Assembly: GCF_002127325.2 (NCBI RefSeq)
Contig: NC_035441.2
Span: forward strand, 49,914,663-49,978,662
Direction: 5' to 3'
Length of the DNA stretch: 64,000 nucleotides
Source of the DNA: Helianthus annuus
Taxonomy: Eukaryota > Streptophyta > Magnoliopsida > Asterales > Asteraceae
Positions 12,849-25,800 of the stretch are shown here, in pieces (positions within the stretch are counted from its first letter, which is position 1; every line of letters starts with the position of its first letter). Made by a program: the position numbers and the translations under genes. The notes below the pieces were generated by a model. The model worked only from the letters and a program-made list of their open reading frames with translations, was not told where the DNA came from and made no database searches.

Positions 12849-14068
12849 TCGTGGCCAGCTTGACTTTTGGAGTAAATGAGGATGTCATCGATGAAGACAA
12901 TGACAAATTTATCCAAATAAGGCTTGCAAACGCGATTCTTGAGATCCATGAATGCGGTAGGTGCATTGATGAGCCCAAAAGGCATCACTAGGAACTCGAA
13001 ATGTCCATAACGAGCCCTAAATGCAGTTTTATATACGTCTTCGTCCTTGACCCTCAATTGATGGTATCCTGACCGTAGGTCAATCTTGGAAAAATAGTTC
13101 GCTCCTTGCAACTGATCGAACAAATCGTCGATCCTGGGCAAAGGATACCTATTCTTGATTGTAACATTATTCAGCTCACGGTAATCGATGCATAGACGCA
13201 TCGAACCATCTTTCTTCTTGACGAACAGGATTGGTGCTCCCCAAGGAGATGAACTTGGTCTAACAAAACCTTTGGCTAGCAGATCATCTAGCTGCGTCCT
13301 CAATTCTTTCATTTCCGTGGGTGCCAACCTATAGGGCGCTCTTGCGATAGGCGCGGCTCCTGGGATGATGTCTATACTGAATTCCACTTGCCTATTTGGT
13401 GGCAAACCAGGCAGTTCTTCTGGGAAAACTTCAGGATAGTCAGAGATGACTGGAATGTATTCAATCTTGGGCTTCTCCTCCCCAATAGTCACCTGTGCCA
13501 TATAAATGACACATCCTTTCTTCAAACATCTAGATGCCTTTAGCATAGATACTTGTGCAGGCAATCCATGTCGAGTATCTCCCTGAATGGTGAGCGGTTC
13601 TCCAGACGGAGTCTTGATTACCACTTGTTTTTGGTTGCACACGATTTGGGCTTGGTTATGCGATAACCAATCCATACCCAACACTACGTCGAAACCAGCG
13701 AGTTTAAAGGGTAACAGGGATAAAGGAAATGAGTGATTCCTAATGGATATAACACATCCATCTAAAGCAGTTGAGACTGTTCCCATAGTACCATCAGCTA
13801 GTTCTATTTCGTATTTTACATTCAAGGTTTTAACAGGCAATTTTAACAACTCGCAGAACTTATCATCCACAAAGGATTTTTCTGCTCCAGAATCAAACAA
13901 TACTCTTGCGAATACATCATTGATAAGAAACGTACCGGTTATGACGTTGTCGTTCTGGAAAGCCTCTTTAACATCCATCTGAAAGACCCTCGCATTGGTC
14001 TTTTTCCCATCTTCAGCCTTCTTCACTATCTTCGGGTAGTTAGTCTTGATGTGCCTTTCTCGTTGCAA
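12827..14068 (-). pseudogene. Element B protease and RT palm
   Basis: The frame opens inside the last zinc knuckle, because a single C is missing near 14058. The protease carries [10 protein letters not shown], the standard active site. RT follows with [31 protein letters not shown] and an intact FIDDILIYS. The frame is lost shortly after, near 12848. Apart from indels both enzymes look catalytically complete, unlike those of A and C. Confidence 0.94.
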
Positions 14069-15204
14069 CTATAGCAAGTAGCATCCTTGAGTTTCTTGCA
14101 CTCAAGAGTCCTATGCTCAGAGGACTTGCATATCCCACACGCCTTCGGCTGGGATTTCTTTTCGAACCTGCACCTTCCAAAATGGTGCTTCTGACAAACC
14201 TTGCACAAGGGCTTATCGCCCGACTGTCGGTCATTTTTCTTGTTCTCTGACCCCCTCTTGTGGTCACGATTGCCCCGATGCTTCTTGCTGGATCCACGTG
14301 AATCGTCATCCTCACGTTTCCTCTTTTCGCTATCGGCATTTCTCAACGATCTCTGTCTCACTGCATCAAGCGTGAGAGACAGAGATATATCTGCCACGGA
14401 TCTGAAGGTAGTAGGCCTAGAAGCCTTCACGCTAGCTTTTATTTCTGGGGCCAAACCCCCAATGAAGCGCACGATCCGTTTGTGTTCCGGTGTTACAAGA
14501 TACGGAACCAATCTCGACAGAGTGTTGAAAGTCGTGAGATATGCCTGGCAATCCAGGTTCTTCATGACCAACGATAAGAAGTCAGACTCTATCTTCTCAA
14601 CCTCTTGCTGAGGGTAGTAGTTTTCTTTGATGAGAGCAATAAATTCCTCCCATGTCATACTATACAAAACAGCCTTCCCAGAGGCTTGAACCAGAGATCT
14701 CCACCACGCTAGGGCTTCACCCTTGAACGACTGGGATACAAACTTCACCACATCTCTCTCAGCACAACCACTAATGTCCACAACTGTGTCCATTTCATCC
14801 AACCAGGTCATGCAATCTACAGCGCCCTTTTCCCCAATGAAGTCTCGGGATTTGCAAGAAACGAAATACTTATACGTGCAACCCCTGGTGCGAGGTGCAT
14901 CATCGACCATTTTCTTCTTAGGGTGGACACTATTCTCATTGGATGAGTGCCTATCGTCGTCTTTTTTAGGCTTAGACGGAGTCGAGGGTGGTTTGCTGTG
15001 AGATTTAGAGTGGGTTTTTGGCTTTGAGTGTGGTGTAGATAGGGTTCTACTTCGGGACTCGGTGTATTCTTCGTACTGTCGATCCAAGGCTGCCTTAACA
15101 ACGCCGTCTACTAGAGCTTTCAATTCAGCGCCCGTTATATGAATCTGGGCGTTATTGTTGTCATCCTCCTTCGATTGACTATTAACTCCACTTGGGTCAG
15201 CCAT
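14026..15204 (-). CDS. Element B gag
   Basis: A 392-residue frame starting MADPSGVN at 15204. It has a Ser/Pro/Lys-rich N-terminal linker, a GCTYK motif before the gag domain (residues about 110-290; ALAWWRSL and a TWEEF segment), a basic RKREDD region, then three Cys/His clusters: [26 protein letters not shown] and CYSCNEKG. The third is cut by the frameshift near 14058; downstream its last Cys would also read Tyr. Element E's gag shares the GCTYK motif and the same three-cluster layout, so B and E belong to one family group. Confidence 0.92.
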   Translation of the reverse strand: MADPSGVNSQSKEDDNNNAQIHITGAELKALVDGVVKAALDRQYEEYTESRSRTLSTPHSKPKTHSKSHSKPPSTPSKPKKDDDRHSSNENSVHPKKKMVDDAPRTRGCTYKYFVSCKSRDFIGEKGAVDCMTWLDEMDTVVDISGCAERDVVKFVSQSFKGEALAWWRSLVQASGKAVLYSMTWEEFIALIKENYYPQQEVEKIESDFLSLVMKNLDCQAYLTTFNTLSRLVPYLVTPEHKRIVRFIGGLAPEIKASVKASRPTTFRSVADISLSLTLDAVRQRSLRNADSEKRKREDDDSRGSSKKHRGNRDHKRGSENKKNDRQSGDKPLCKVCQKHHFGRCRFEKKSQPKACGICKSSEHRTLECKKLKDATCYSCNEKGTSRLTTRR

Positions 15205-16201
15205 TGCAACTTGAATCTGCTACAGAAGATAATGACAATGTTTTATTTAGGAGTTTATTATGGAATTGTCTTTTATGGCAATTCATTAACCATGATAGAC
15301 ATAGACCATATTTGGTTAATTTGTTACTCACTTTTATTTAGGATTTGAATATAACTTATCCTAATTATAAACAATATAGTTAGTGGCACAAAAGCCTAGT
15401 CACAAGGACGTTTTTATAATATAAGCCGGGATTACAGAGAATCAAGGCATGAAGGTTTGAACCGTAGTCCTCTTGCCTTTTCTGACAGGGAGTCATAGAC
15501 TACAACTGCCTTTTGTCTTATATAACAATAAGTATGGCCCGTGGGCACTACACCACTAATGGATGTTTGATAAATGATCATCTTTATTGACGATTTAGCC
15601 CATGATTTATAAATCATTAATTTGGGTCTTGGAATCCTTTGAAGGATTCTTATATAAGAATGACGCGTGCGATTTTAACGAATCACATCTGCCAAGAACG
15701 TTAACATGTTTACAGAGGTTAACAGGAATCTGATTCTTTTAATCGGGTCTTACCATCTTGGCCGGGTCTTATAATGATACCAGGCTAGGTTTCACCATTA
15801 AGATTCTTTATTTAAACAGATTAATTTAAAAGGAACGGTTTTTGATTTATTTATTTCATATAATAATGTATATAATGACAAAAAAAATGAAATTTATAAG
15901 CTTAACATTCCATTAATCATAATAATGATTACACACTGCCCTAAACGGGGCTTTTTAAATAGATAAATACCTACGCAGAGGTTTACAGAAAACAAGTCCA
16001 CGCAGGGACCAAATACATAGATAGATGTCCGCATAGGGACTAAAATGCAATTGTCTACGCAGAGACTAAACACGGTAAATGTCCACACAGGGACAAAATA
16101 CTCAAAACAAATGTCCTCGCAGGGACTTGATTGTAATAGTAAATATTATTGTACATAAAGAGACTAATGATCTCGTTTCTTCCTCCCTTTTAGTAGGTTT
16201 G
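15205..16201 (-). other. Element B spacer between extra ORF and gag, with short repeats
   Basis: About 1 kb without a convincing coding sequence. At 15968-16130 a degenerate unit like GTCCACGCAGGGAC(T/C)AAA recurs about six times at 26-31-bp spacing, on the strand opposite to transcription. The remainder is AT-rich. It may be a regulatory or processing region between the two ORFs (inference). Confidence 0.7.
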
Positions 16202-17391
16202 CTAGGCCTTAAGGAATCCACGATTACTTTTACGTTCTTGTTCAAAGTCTCGTTCCACTCGGTTCAGACGGTGGAAGATTTCTTCCTGCTCCGGTGGAGA
16301 AAAACGTGGCTGCTGCGACGGTTGCTGAACCGGAGGTCTAGGAGGTGCTGGATACCCATGAGCTGAGTAATCTGGTCCCTAAAGGTTTCCATAAGGTCTG
16401 TCAGGATGGAGGGCATTGTAATTAGCCGCTACCACGTATGGGTCGGCATCATAATTATAGTTGTAGTGCGTGTGAGTCGGCTGCTCAAACGGGTTGTACG
16501 CGGTGGAACCGGCGTACGTTGGTATAGGGTTATCATACCCAATGGTGGCGGAGGTGGTGCAACTAGTGCAGAATTCACCTCTGCAGGGTGACTAGAAGGT
16601 TCCCTTAACTGTGGTTCTTCAACTACTGGCGGAAAGTGACTTACACTCGAGTGGTGAGGGGTGCTAAAGTGGAATTCCCCTCCTCGGGTAGACATCCGCG
16701 CGCCTGATCTTCTTCGCCTTGGCGGATCAGGAGGTGCTTGCTGAACTGGTGGCGGTGGAGGTGGTGGCGTAACTGCCATGAAACGCGAATCCTCGGAAGG
16801 ATCCTGCTGTTGTTGCGGCTCATGAGGCGAGAAGTGGTGAGAAGGTGTGAAGTACCAATCACACTGGTTAAACCTCGCCTGGTAACTGTCGGGACCTTGA
16901 TAGGGCGTTCCATGGAAGGATGACCCATCAGAGATCTCGATTGGATGGTTGGGAGTACCTCTTGCAGGTTCTATGGGATCCGTGTCTTCATCCATATCTA
17001 CCGCATTATCTTCGGAGAAATGGTTTTCGGGTCCTAAAGGGTTATAACCTATTGGTTCTTGAACATAATCAGCCGGGTTAAATCGGCCTTGAAAGAAAGG
17101 AGTAGGATCGCCATATGAACGGTGCGAAGTAGATCGCTGGAGAGGTATAAACAAGGGTTGAGGGTTACTGGGATTGTTTTCCGAATCTGGTCCAAAAGAG
17201 TGACGGTATGAAGGTGTCGAACTGTGAGAGGTAGACCGTCTTGCAGGTTCAAAGAGGTTTCTTCTACGTCTCTGAGGTTCTTCGCTCCTTGTGCTGGAAG
17301 GAGCTCGCATGTTCGAAGGTCCAGCCTTGTGATCATTGTGAATAGTGATCGGCCCTTTGCCTCTTCCTCCTCTTTTAATTGCTGGTGGCAT
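16202..17391 (-). pseudogene. Element B extra proline-rich ORF upstream of gag
   Basis: Lies in the sense orientation between the primer-binding site and gag. From the ATG at 17391 (MPPAIKRGGRGKGPIT) a 320-residue frame runs to 16429. It is rich in Pro, Ser, Arg and Tyr, with basic RRRR blocks, an acidic DMDEDTDPIEPA stretch and polyproline runs. Near 16540-16565, in the last polyproline run, an indel shifts the frame. The alternative frame continues as Pro/Tyr/Asn-rich sequence ending in a Glu-rich segment, with one TAG at 16379-16381 and the terminal TAG at 16202-16204. It looks like a single ancestral ORF of about 395 codons. I recognise no enzyme domain. Similar proline-rich ORFs are annotated in composite genomes as far as I recall; function unknown. 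Confidence 0.75.
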
Positions 17392-17547
17392 AATTCCTGC
17401 TTAACAAATTTTTAAATCACAATAAACGATAAAAGACAAACTGGAATAACAATTCGAATTTGTCCTATGTTCTTGTCTAGACTCAAGTATGTGCAATTGT
17501 GTCATTGAGATTAAACACATATGGATAGTGTTTAATTCACTCAATGT

Positions 17548-17561
17548 TGGCTCTGATACTA
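17548..17561 (-). other. Primer-binding site of element B
   Basis: On the minus strand this reads TAGTATCAGAGCCA, one base off the initiator-Met tRNA complement. It lies three bases inside the 5' LTR end at 17565. Confidence 0.92.
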
Positions 17562-17564
17562 ACC

Positions 17565-20500
17565 TGTCACACCCCGGTTTCCACGTGCATCACCGGTGGG
17601 CCCGGTGGGGGATTACAGTGACGTAGTTGGCAACAATATAGTCAAACCACACAATATATAAATGCACAGCGGAAGCATAAAGATAAATTATATTTCAACC
17701 ACTGATTGTAATATCCAAGTATCACGAGTAGTCGAAACAAATCCACAGGGGATCAAAATAAAATACAAAATATTGTTCAACAGATATTGGCATCCCAAGC
17801 TTGCGAGACTCTAACGATGCTAAGGAGTGGCCAGCCTATTACGAGTAGAACCTGCATTAATCTTTTTGGGGAAAATACGTCAGTTTACACAGGTAAATAC
17901 ATTCAACCGACACTTTTGTAAAATGTTTAATAAAAATTGATTTGAATGCACAAGGCAGAAACTCTTTATAACTTGGGATAATTTATATTTAAATCTTGTA
18001 AAAGAATTACATGTTCACTATGCGTTCGGTCGCCCGGGTCGTGCCGGGTTTAAGGTTAATAGACACGCCACAAAGCATAAAGCCGTGGCGGGAAAACCAA
18101 CGGTTATACCTTTATAATATAGACACATTGACGGGTGTACGCCTACACCCGTGTGTCGAGGTCGTGGCCATTTCGTAAAATGATGCCAAGGATATCCGGG
18201 ACATGGTCATTAAGCTCCCAAAGGCGTAAAGCCAACAAAACCAATTTTTAAACGGGTCACATTGAAATCACCCGACTACTAATGAGTTGGGGTCAATTGC
18301 CCGACCAAGCGGTATTTTAAATACCGTAACCCAAGCCCGTATAACGGAAAATAAGTTAAAAGTATTTACCTGAGCTAGTAATATCCTTAATAAACAAATG
18401 CAAGTTTCTTTTACTGGTCTCCTATTCTGGAACGAAGGTTTAAACAACCTATTAGAATCCTAACGGGTCTTTAATTTAGCCTTAGCTTAGATCGGTCAGT
18501 TTCAAAGGATAATTACGGTTTAATCACGTGAAAGGCGAAAACCAGGAATGGAATGTGGTTTGGACCCAACAAGTTTGAAAACTTGTTTTATATGGGTAAT
18601 ATAACCACACTCTGGATTTTGAGGTGAAAACAATAAGGTTTGACCCGTTTCGGCTAGTTTATGTAAACTAGTTACATAAACCGAACCGTGCGCGCAAAGG
18701 CGTAACGGGTAACCGTAAGAGTCCTACACAAGTTTCCTAAGTCAATATGCTTTAAAGAGGTCGTGGTATCAGTAGGATACCTTCCATAATGCCCGTAATG
18801 AGTTTAAATCCCAAAATATTATTTTACATCAGTGTGTAAAAGGTTTGGTGTCGAAATTTGGGTTTAGGTAGGCGTTATGCTAATTGCGCCGTTTAATTAC
18901 CAAAGTTTCCGTAATTGCGCTATTTAGCATAACTCCTATTCTAGACCTTGGATTGACGTGAAATTTTAGGAACATGCTTAGAAATCAGTAACTAAGGTTA
19001 TTGTCCTTTCACGTGTCCAAAATTCTCGTTTTAAAGTAAAAAGGGCGTTACGGTCAACTTTTAAGCATTTAACGGAAATGTGCTAAAGACTCGGACAAAC
19101 AACGAACCGGTCACAGAGGGTTATACCATCATGTAACCTGGTCCTAAGAGAGTCCTAAGGCATATCTAAATCATACCATAACGGGTCAGAACTGAAGTCA
19201 AAGCAAAAGTCAAAGTTTTGCAACTTTCGGCTCCGAACCGGGTCAAAACAGTAAATGGTCGGATCAAATAAGCTTAGACTAGTTAATATACTTATTATCA
19301 TGTTATATGAGTGTTAAAACAGATTACACGCCATCTACATTACTGATTATGCACAAAATCGCAAAATAGCATTCTGTTGACTTTTTCTAAGCAAGTTTGA
19401 CTCGACATTCGGACTAGTTAGCGTGGATATCAGAGGGTGCCCTTTTAGGGGTTTAAAGCCCACATGATTACCAACATATAACTAACTTTGATTCGACAAA
19501 CCACTGGACCATTTGTGATTTATCGTAAAGTCAATCGTTAATTCCGACGGATTGACTTTTAGGCTATAACTAAGCAAAAACTAAACCACAAAGGATTTGG
19601 CATACTTACAGAAGTGTGGTACACGACCAGAGATGTTAGAAAAATGCTCTTGAGCTCCAGAAGTGATCAAGAAAGTAGGTTTGAGGTGTGGTTACAATGT
19701 GCACAACTTATGGCCTTTTATAGTGAAAATGGAAGCACAAGATCATCACAACTAAGGCTACAAGGGTTCCTTGATCATCAACATGTGTCCTTGGGTGCTA
19801 GGGGTCGTTTAGGGGGCACCCATGCTGCCATAATTTCCATATAAGTCGGTTAAAATAGCAAACAGTGCTCCTGTCCCCGTATTCTACATCTGGCGGCCTG
19901 ACGCGGCCCGCGTGAAGGATCAGGCTACCCTTACGCGGGTCGCCTGAATCCTGATGTCAGGAACCGGATCTGCACTGCCCGCGCGGCCCGCGTAAGCTTC
20001 TTGGTTTCTTCGACGCGGCCCGCCTGAGGCCTGTAATTCAAGATTTTCAAATCTTTTGCCTTTATTGCCTTGGCCTTTCGGTTTCGAAGGGGTAACTTTG
20101 CGATTTGGGCCTCGATTATTTACGAATAAGGGCCTCGGAACCTTTACCCATCTTATTAACCCTTGGTTAATTTATTATTACCTGAAATGCCTTAACTTTC
20201 AAAGTTTGACGCTTTTAACCCTTATTAACGATTTCGATCACAACTTTCTCGTTTTTAATCGGAACTTCGCGAAATTTAAATCACGCATTATAGTGAGTAT
20301 AATTTACCATTACAAAGCTTCGGGTATGCCCAAAGGTCACTCAGAGGTATAACTTAAACATGTTGACACATTTGGCCCCTGTAGTTTGTAATTCCTCACT
20401 TTCTTCCACAATTCGTTCCGTACGGTCCATGATTCATTCGTTTGAAGGTATGAGCATCATTTAGGGCTACTGTACAGTATATTTATCCCTCGTTGACATT

Positions 20501-20628
20501 TTTAACCATCGAATTTACATACTTTCAATGTTTGTCAACTTTAGTCCTTTATTCAGTATTTAACACCACGTGTAAACTCAAGACACGTGTCAATACATTA
20601 TTGGACGCAAAAATTTCGAGGTGTTACA
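17565..20628 (-). repeat. Element B 5' LTR
   Basis: A 3064-bp LTR, the partner of 7278-10600. The main difference is loss of 267 bp at 18806-18811, where the six-base word AAATCC is left once (the other LTR has it at both ends of the missing stretch). It has about nine extra bases in the GC-rich part near 19980. A probable TATA box (minus strand) is at 19714-19722. Confidence 0.96.
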
Positions 20629-20633
20629 CTTCA

Positions 20634-20781
20634 TAATCATCTTGTACATTATTTGTAAATTGTCTAACTAATGGGTCGTGCAATACTGACCACCTGCTCT
20701 TCGTGGATTTGATACCCGACTTACCCTAGCTACCTAGGTTTAATTGGGTTTTTGACTGATCGGGACGACACGGTCACGTCA
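20634..20781. mobile_element. Insert X, right part
   Basis: The continuation of X after element B and its CTTCA duplication. It ends GGTCACGTCA at 20781, directly before the GACAC target duplication (20782-20786) where A's pol resumes. No coding sequence. Confidence 0.7.
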
Positions 20782-22821
20782 GACACCCACAGAAATTCGA
20801 TCATTTCTTGGTCTCGCTGGATATTATCATTGATTTATTTCAAACTTCTCGAAGATCGCGGTTCCACTCACTGCTTTGACTCAGAAGAATAAGCCTTTTG
20901 AGTGGGGACCTAAGCAAGAAGAAGCGTTTCAAACGCTGAAACAGAAGCTGTGTGATGCTCCTGTTCTATCTTTGCCCAAGGGAAACAATGATTTCGTTGT
21001 CTACTGTGATGCATCCAACTTAGGCCTTGGTTGCGTTCTTATGCAACGAGGTAAAGTCATTGCATATGCGTCAAGACAATTGAAAGTTCACGAGAAGAAC
21101 TACACGACTCATGATCTTGAGTTAGGAGCTGTAGTTTTTGCTCTTAAAATCTGGAGACACTATCTTTATGGCACGAAGTGTGTGGTTTTCACAGACCACA
21201 AAAGTCTCCAGCATATTCTCAATCAGAAGGAGCTGAATATAAGGCAACGACGTTGGGTTGAACTCCTAAACGATTATGATTGCGAGATTCGCTACCATCC
21301 TGGTAAGGCGAATGTCGTAGCTGATGCGCTTAGTCAAAAGGAGCGAGTCAAGCTTCATTATGTTCGAACTCTATCTGATCTTCAAACTCGTGTTCTTCAA
21401 GCTCAACAATTTTGTGTTTCACAAAATTTGATAGGTAAGGAATTACCACGTCAACTTGAGCTTAAGCTTGAAGCGAACGGTGATGGGTTACTCTATTTCA
21501 AGGATCGTTTGTGGATTCCAAAACAAGACGATCTTCGCACTTTAGTGATGGACGAATCTCACAAGTCTCGATATTCTATCCATCCTGGTGCTGATAAAAT
21601 GTACAAGGATCTTCGTACTCAGTATTGGTGGCCTGGTATGAAGAAGGATATTGCCTTGTATGTATCGAAATGCCTAACTTGTCTCAAAGTCAAGACTGAA
21701 CATCAGCGATCATTTGGTTTGCTTGTACAACCAGAGATACCGGTTTGGAAGTGGGAGAACATTGCTATGGATCTCATCACTAAATTACCGCGTACATCTA
21801 AAGGTCACTGTGCTATTTGGGTTGTTGTCGATTGATTAACGAAGTCAGCTCATTTTATTCCGATTCGCGAGGATCTATCTGGTGATAAACTTGCAAAGAT
21901 TTATGTTGATGAGATTGTATCTCGACATGGTGTCCCTTTGGATATCATATCCAATCGTGATGCTCGATTTTTATCTCATTTCTGGAAGACCATGCAATCT
22001 GCTATGGGAACCCAATTAAATCTAAGCACTGCTTATCATCCCCAAACAGATGGACAACCTGAGAGGATGATTCAAACTTTGGAGGATATGCTTAGAGCAT
22101 GTGTGATGGACTTTGGTGGTAATTGGGATTCTCATCTTCCATTGATCGAGTTCTCTTACAACAATAGTTATCATGCTAGCTTCAATATGGCACCGTTCGA
22201 AGCTCTTTACGGTCCAAAATGTCGTTCACCTGTCTATTGGAATAAGATCGGTGAAGGTCACCTTACTGGACCTGAACTCATTCTGGAAGCGACAGACAAA
22301 ATCAAGAAAATTTGTGATAATCTTGTGACAGCTAGAAGCCGTCAAAAGAGTTATGCGGATGTGCGACGTAAGCCTTTAGAATTTCAAGTCGGAGACCATG
22401 TCCTACTCAAGGTGTCACCTTGGAAGGGAGTGGTGAGATTTGGAAAGAAAGGAAAACTTGCACCATGATATGTTGAACCATTTAAGATTGTTGAAAGAGT
22501 TGGAAAGGTTGCCTATCGACTAGAGCTACCTCCAGAGCTTGGAAATATTCATTCGACTTTCACGTGTCCAATTTGCGAAAGTGTTTAACTGACACTAATC
22601 TTCACATTCCACTCGACGAAATTTAAGTTGATGAAACGATGCACTTTGTCGAGAAACCTGTGGAGATAACGGACCGTGCAGTCAAACAGTTGAAGAACAA
22701 ACGGATTCGATTGGTCAAAGTTTGCTGGGAATCCAAACGTGGCCCAGAGTTTACTTGGGAACGTGAGGACCAAATGAAGGCGAAATGTCCGCAATTGTTC
22801 TCACATATTTCCTCTAGTTAA
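20782..22821 (+). pseudogene. Element A pol, 3' part: RT thumb, RNase H, integrase, chromodomain
   Basis: Resumes pol at [15 protein letters not shown]. RNase H shows [23 protein letters not shown] and FTDHKSLQH. Integrase has the HPGADKMY ... CLTC zinc-binding module and core; the second catalytic Asp is Asn here (IISNRDARF), and a TGA at 21833-21835 replaces the Arg after VVVD. GPY/F and chromodomain follow (RGPEFTWERED), ending near 22821. Further breaks are TGA at 20831-20833 and 22466-22468, a stop before VDETMHF, and an indel near 22565. Several stops are CGA to TGA. Not functional. Confidence 0.94.
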
Positions 22822-22842
22822 AATTTCGGCACGAAATTTCCT

Positions 22843-22856
22843 AAAGTAGGGGAGAC
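22843..22856 (+). other. Polypurine tract of element A
   Basis: AAAGTAGGGGAGAC directly precedes the TGTGACAACTG start of the 3' LTR. Confidence 0.85.
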
Positions 22857-25800
22857 TGTGACAACTGTGCTCTGTAATTGATGTACAATGTAAAACAATG
22901 TTAATTATTAATAAAACAATGTGTTTTGGTGTTATTATGTGTGTATTTATGTTTGATGATTTTACGATTTGATTCGATTCCGATTCCAAGCTTTAAATCG
23001 CTTTCTAGAAAGTTATACGCAAACGGTGCGTAAACGCAGTCAGTTTATCACGACAAACACTCCGGAATAGTGACATAGGCTTAACATACCTTAAATAACC
23101 TTCACATAACTTAGAAATAAGTTTTGGATGGTTTGGTGTGTCGAAAATAAGTTTGTTCGAACGCAGGGACTATTTGTGTCAAACTGCGAAACTATACAGA
23201 TTTGTATGGTAACGAACATTCCGGAACTTGATCATAAGTTAAACATACCCTAAATATCCTTTACATAGCTTAGAAATAGGCTTTGAGGTGTTCGGTATGC
23301 TAAAATAAACTTTATTGATCAATAGGGACTAAAAGCGTCGAAAAGTGCATAAGTTTGCATTTTTGAGTATATCTTACGTTCTGAATATATCCGGACACCC
23401 AAAAATTTATGTAATCATTAAAATATTTTATTTTAGTGATTGAAACGCAAAAACGCCATTCATCGCGAATTTTGGATCGTACACGCGTTCGTTACGACTT
23501 CCGTCATAATTAACCGAACAACGCAATCGTATGACCAAACGAGCCGACATCCGAGATATTTCTGAGCATATTTTAAGTTCCCTATACTTTACCTTCATTT
23601 TATAGCTTTGAAATGGAGTTAACGGGGCTTAAACGTGTCAAAAATGCATAGAAAACCAAGTTTGGGGCTTCAGGGACTAAATCTGCCATTTTTGAAAATT
23701 GCCTGGTCTGCAAGGTCCATGCAGACCGTATGGCATTGTGGATGCGGTCCGCAAGCCATGCCCAGATCAACAATTTTGCAGAAACATTGAATCTGGTCAT
23801 TTCCACCTATTTTAATGGTCTTAATCCCTGGTTTTTCATGCTATGGACTGGTATTTGTGTACCCCTTGTATCCTAATACCACTAGCCCACATGTAAGGCC
23901 AAGATCTTTCCCTCTTTAGCAAGGAATGATCCTAATGGTTTTGCGAAAACTATAAATAGGCATGCCCTCATTCCATTTCTATTCACCCTTGATCTGATTT
24001 CTCTAAGTTGAAGTTGCAATACTTCATACCTGAGATTTTAAGATCAAGTTCTCCCTAGCAAGGACCCTTTGTAAGCTTCCTTCGTTCTTTTATCTCTTTT
24101 CGAACGTGAAAGTCAAACAGTGTTTGACTTTCTGCTTTGACCACGAGTTGGTCAACACGAAGTTCGTTTGAACTTCGCAACGTGAGCGTAATCACGATGG
24201 TTATAGTCCTTAGTGACTATACCTACTGATTACCACGTTGACTAGGCATAGTGATAAGTCGTAGTTTCGGTCAAAATGCGCATTTAAGCGTATTGCAACC
24301 AAACTACTTTTGGGTATCAAAACACTTTGTTTTGATATCAAAACCTGTTTTCTTACTTAGTTAAGCATGTTTTAACATGCTTAGCTCATCACTTGTAGTT
24401 TAGTGCTTGTTTAGAGTCGTAAGTCAGGCGGTGTAAACCACCGCTTAGACTTTTGAACTCGACCCGTTTGGTCGATCATTAGGATCCGACCAAGCATGTT
24501 TAGTGACCATAGTTACATAGGAAATAACCTTCCGAGGTTATACCTTATGGTCACCTAGTTTAAGTAGTTGTATGATAGGTAGTTTATATGCCTTAGGTAA
24601 ATGACCAAAATGCCCTTTTCATGCATAATTGGATTTTAAGCATATGTAACCTAAACATTTATCACTTAGCTGATTATGCAACATATTTAAACATGTTTAG
24701 GCATATAATACTTGTCATAGGGCTAGTTAGACGTCTCAAACGCGCTTTAGCGCGAACGACGCGTTAAAGTAGCGTAAGCTACCTTAATGGGTCGTAACGG
24801 GTCAAAAGCACTTAGGATAGGTTCCGATTTAGAATGTAGGCTTTGTTAAACCACATCACATGAGTTCCTACACTCATTTGGTTTACAAGACCTCATTCTA
24901 TTTGATCTTCCGATTTAGGTGTCGAATTATTTGACTAGTGATTCGATTATTAGGTGCTGCTTGAGTTTCCTTGGTTTGATTGAGCTTGTCGAGTTCTTTA
25001 GATTGAGGATACTTTGCACTTCGATGTGAGTACATAGATCCTCTCTTTTACTATTTTCAATTGTTTTGGGGTGATTCATATGTATTAAAACGATTTCGAT
25101 ATTTAAAAGATGGTTTCAAAAACGATTAAGATGGTTTATATTAAACTAATAACAATTTCGGTAATGTGAATGAACTTGTTGGCTGTAGTTACATAACAAA
25201 TGACATTCTTTAATTTTGACCGAACGGACCGGTATTAGGTTATGGTACCATAGGATCTGACAAATCCCGTTATCAGACTACACCCATGGTTATGTGTGGG
25301 GGTTATGTAGGTAACGACCGAATCTGATGATTCTTAACTTACCCTTTGGTGGTTTGTTAATGCGAGAAATGAGATAGACGAGTCACGAAGGTTTGAATGT
25401 TATTAGTGAGACGAGCATAAGTAGTTTCACAATTAAAACGAATACGATTTTGGGGGCGAGTTAAACGATTTGAGACGACTTGAACGAGATAAACGGTTTG
25501 ATTAAACGATTGGTTTTGGGTAGTGATTAGATAATGGGACGGGTGTAGTATGATAAAAGCATGGTAGATACGCCGCTGGTACAACTTATATATAAGTGCT
25601 TTTATCATATTATATTCCGTAGCATTATTTAGTTCACTTGAGAAACGATTTTGAAACGATGTCACACAACGAGGTTTTCGAAATGATATAAACCATACGA
25701 GTTTTATTAACGAGTTTTTACAAGATGTTTTACGAATTGGTTTTCTAAAACAAATGTTTTGGGGTTAAGAATCGTGGCTACGAGATTTTATAAACTATAA

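Larger units (their letters stand above)
7278..20628 (-). mobile_element. Element B, Ty3/gypsy chromovirus with an extra ORF
   Basis: A full-length 13.35-kb LTR retrotransposon on the minus strand, inserted in X with the 5-bp target duplication CTTCA (7273-7277 and 20629-20633). In transcription order it has the 5' LTR (20628-17565), primer-binding site, a proline-rich ORF, a spacer with short repeats, gag, protease, RT, RNase H, integrase with chromodomain, a polypurine tract and the 3' LTR (10600-7278). Gag-pol was one frame but now carries three frameshifts and one stop, so B is inactive though well preserved. Confidence 0.96.
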
